Assembly (NCBI GenBank): GCA_023439505.1
Contig: JAEXNR010000062.1
Location: 62,001-126,000, forward strand
Reading direction: 5' to 3'
DNA: 64,000 nucleotides
Source: Bacillota bacterium
GTDB taxonomy: Bacteria > Bacillota > Clostridia > Lachnospirales > Lachnospiraceae
Below are positions 62,378 to 64,000 of this stretch, in pieces (the stretch's first letter is position 1; each line of letters begins with the position of its first letter). The notes under the pieces were generated by a model. That model searched no databases, was not told the DNA's origin, and saw only the letters and a list, made by a program, of their open reading frames with translations. The position numbers and the translations under genes are program-made.

Positions 62378-63385
62378 ATGGGATTTGAAAATCCAATGAT
62401 TGAATTAGTTGGTCTTGGTAAGGTGTTTAGAAGCAAAAACAATGAAGTTACGGCATTGAATAATATTAATTTATCCATTTATGAAGGGGAGATTATGGGG
62501 ATCATCGGACTGAGCGGGGCAGGCAAAAGCACGCTGGTACGATGTATCAATTTTCTGGAGAAACCGACCTCCGGGACAGTGTTTTTTGACGGGATCGATC
62601 TGGATATGATCAGCCACAGGGAATTGTTAAAGGTCAGGCAGTCCATGGGCATGATCTTTCAGCAGTTTAATCTCCTGATGCAGCGCAATGCGCTGCAAAA
62701 TATCTGTTTTCCGCTGGAGATTGCGGGTATGCCGAAGAAGGAAGCGAAGAAAAGGGCAACAGAACTTCTTGGTCTGGTGGGATTATCAGATAAGGCAAAG
62801 GCCTATCCGTCACAGCTTTCCGGTGGGCAGAAACAGAGAATTGCCATTGCAAGAGCGCTGGCAACCAATCCGAAAGTTTTATTATGCGATGAGGCCACCA
62901 GTGCGCTGGATCCTACCACAACCAGATCCATACTTTCCTTATTAAAAGAAATAAATCAAAGACTTGGGATTACCGTCATTATCATTACGCATGAAATGAG
63001 TGTAATTGAAGAGATTTGCCACAGAGTGGCGATTATTGATCAAAGTCAGATTGCGGAAGTCGGTAAGGTGGAAGACGTCTTTATAAAGCCAAAATCCGAT
63101 ATTGCAAAAAGACTGATTTTCACCGGAGACAGCAATAGCGAGCATCTCATCGGTGAGGACAAGTGCCGTATTATATTTGACGGAAGGACTTCCTGCGAGC
63201 CGGTTATTGCCAATATGGTGCTGGAATGCCGGACACCGGTCAATATCTTATTTGCTGATACAAAAGATATTGATGGTAAGGCCTACGGGCAGATGGTGAT
63301 CCAGTTACCGAAAGATGATGCGGGCAGAAAGCGGATTATATCTTATCTTAATATCAACCAGATTCAATATGAGGAGGTGCTGTAA
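62378..63385 (+). CDS. metN: Methionine ABC transporter ATPase
   Basis: A 335-residue ATPase with Walker A GLSGAGKST, Q-loop IFQQFNLL, signature LSGGQKQRIAIA, Walker B VLLCDEATSALDP and an H-loop IITHEMSV. The C-terminal 90 residues form the NIL domain that binds methionine and inhibits transport in MetN. GGGGTGATGG precedes the ATG. It is followed without a gap by the permease gene. Regulation may involve the upstream leader ORF and terminator; no S-box riboswitch was seen. Confidence 0.92.
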   Translation: MGFENPMIELVGLGKVFRSKNNEVTALNNINLSIYEGEIMGIIGLSGAGKSTLVRCINFLEKPTSGTVFFDGIDLDMISHRELLKVRQSMGMIFQQFNLLMQRNALQNICFPLEIAGMPKKEAKKRATELLGLVGLSDKAKAYPSQLSGGQKQRIAIARALATNPKVLLCDEATSALDPTTTRSILSLLKEINQRLGITVIIITHEMSVIEEICHRVAIIDQSQIAEVGKVEDVFIKPKSDIAKRLIFTGDSNSEHLIGEDKCRIIFDGRTSCEPVIANMVLECRTPVNILFADTKDIDGKAYGQMVIQLPKDDAGRKRIISYLNINQIQYEEVL

Positions 63386-64000
63386 ATGTGGAGTGAAGCA
63401 GTGATTAAGATGATAGGAGTAGGGATACTCCAATCTCTGTATATGACGATTTTGTCCTCTGTGATCGCTTATATCATCGGATTACCTCTTGGAATTCTGC
63501 TGGTAATTACAGATAAGGACGGGATAACACCGTTCCCGTTATTCAATAAGGTGTTGGGACTCTTTGTGAATTTACTGCGTTCCGTGCCCTTTATCATACT
63601 ACTGATTGCGGTAATGCCAATTACAAAAGTAATCATCGGAACCACCATAGGCTCCAGCGCTGTAGTGGTACCTCTAATCATCGCATCCGCACCTTACATA
63701 GCACGATTGGTGGAGTCTTCTTTAAAGGAGGTTGACCAGGGCGTGGTGGAAGCCGCTCAGTCCATGGGAACCTCACCTTTTAAGATTATCACAAAAGTTT
63801 TGGTGCCGGAAGCAAAGCCCTCACTGATTATCGGTGGTGCAATTGCAGTTACCACCATTTTAAGTTATTCCGCCATGGCCGGGTTTGTAGGAGGCGGGGG
63901 ACTAGGTGACATAGCCATCCGTTACGGATACTACCGCTATCAGACAGATATTATGTTTGTTACCGTTATTATTCTGGTTATCATCGTCCAGATCTTACAG
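63386..64000 (+). CDS. metI: Methionine ABC transporter permease, truncated by window end
   Basis: Open from ATG 63386, the base after the metN stop, to the last base of the window (205 codons shown). GAGGAGGTG lies upstream in the end of metN. It is a MetI-type permease with about five spans, showing LLRSVPFIILLIAVMP, the coupling-loop EAAQSMGTSPFKIITKVLVP and GFVGGGGLGDIAIRYGY. Only about 10-15 residues are missing relative to typical MetI. A metQ gene probably follows outside the window. Confidence 0.92.
   Translation, partial: MWSEAVIKMIGVGILQSLYMTILSSVIAYIIGLPLGILLVITDKDGITPFPLFNKVLGLFVNLLRSVPFIILLIAVMPITKVIIGTTIGSSAVVVPLIIASAPYIARLVESSLKEVDQGVVEAAQSMGTSPFKIITKVLVPEAKPSLIIGGAIAVTTILSYSAMAGFVGGGGLGDIAIRYGYYRYQTDIMFVTVIILVIIVQILQ

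Overview
The window looks like chromosomal DNA of an anaerobic Firmicute, most likely a Lachnospiraceae-type Clostridium. The evidence is moderate-to-low GC, strong AGGAGG-type ribosome binding sites, a CoA-dependent 2-oxoacid:ferredoxin oxidoreductase, a CobA-HemD fusion inside a siroheme operon, and YhgE/Pip, Rrf2 and GPH-transporter genes of clostridial style. No rRNA, tRNA, CRISPR array or insertion sequence was recognised. The species call is inference.

Left part (1-18 kb): carbohydrate and solute uptake. A GH13 enzyme runs in from the left edge. It is followed by an AT-rich, probably acquired pair: an intact AAA/OLD-like ATPase and a broken TOPRIM/RloB-like partner. Next come a VOC protein and a minus-strand peptide/nickel-type ABC importer (binding protein, two permeases, two ATPases) with an AraC regulator. 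A plus-strand glycoside set follows: GH13 glucosidase, type-B carboxylesterase, GH2 beta-mannosidase-like enzyme and GPH symporter, with a second AraC regulator.

Middle part (18-36.5 kb): a two-component system with an ABC-2 exporter, preceded by a 32-bp perfect palindrome; a flippase-glycosyltransferase fusion without a canonical start codon; a YeiH-type exporter with a divergent LysR regulator; a TetR regulator with YhgE/Pip; and a first sulfur-linked group (PatB/MalY C-S lyase, CymR-like Rrf2 regulator, YezD, S-adenosylmethionine hydrolase), followed by a large phosphodiesterase.

Right part (36.6-64 kb): an extended sulfur-assimilation island, all but one gene on the plus strand. A LysR regulator precedes two SsuABC/TauABC-type importers. 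An adenylate-forming acid-CoA ligase sits inside the second importer. A four-subunit 2-oxoacid:ferredoxin oxidoreductase follows, then a PLP sulfhydrylase, a siroheme/4Fe-4S sulfite-reductase-type protein, TusA, thioredoxin, a ThiS-like carrier with a C-terminal tail beyond its glycines, a ThiF-like adenylyltransferase and a JAMM protease. This resembles the thiocarboxylate-dependent homocysteine pathway known from Wolinella (MetZ/HcyS/HcyD/HcyF). A complete glutamyl-tRNA-to-siroheme operon (HemA, precorrin-2 dehydrogenase, HemC, CobA-HemD, HemB, HemL) follows directly and would make the reductase cofactor. After a TraB protein and a C39-like protein come cysK and the start of metNI. metN is preceded by a 27-codon Met/Cys-rich leader ORF and a terminator, a candidate attenuator.

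A plausible overall reading is: imported organosulfur compound, then sulfite, then sulfide or carrier thiocarboxylate, then homocysteine and cysteine, with ferredoxin from the oxidoreductase as reductant. The imported compound and the roles of the ligase and oxidoreductase are not determined by the sequence.
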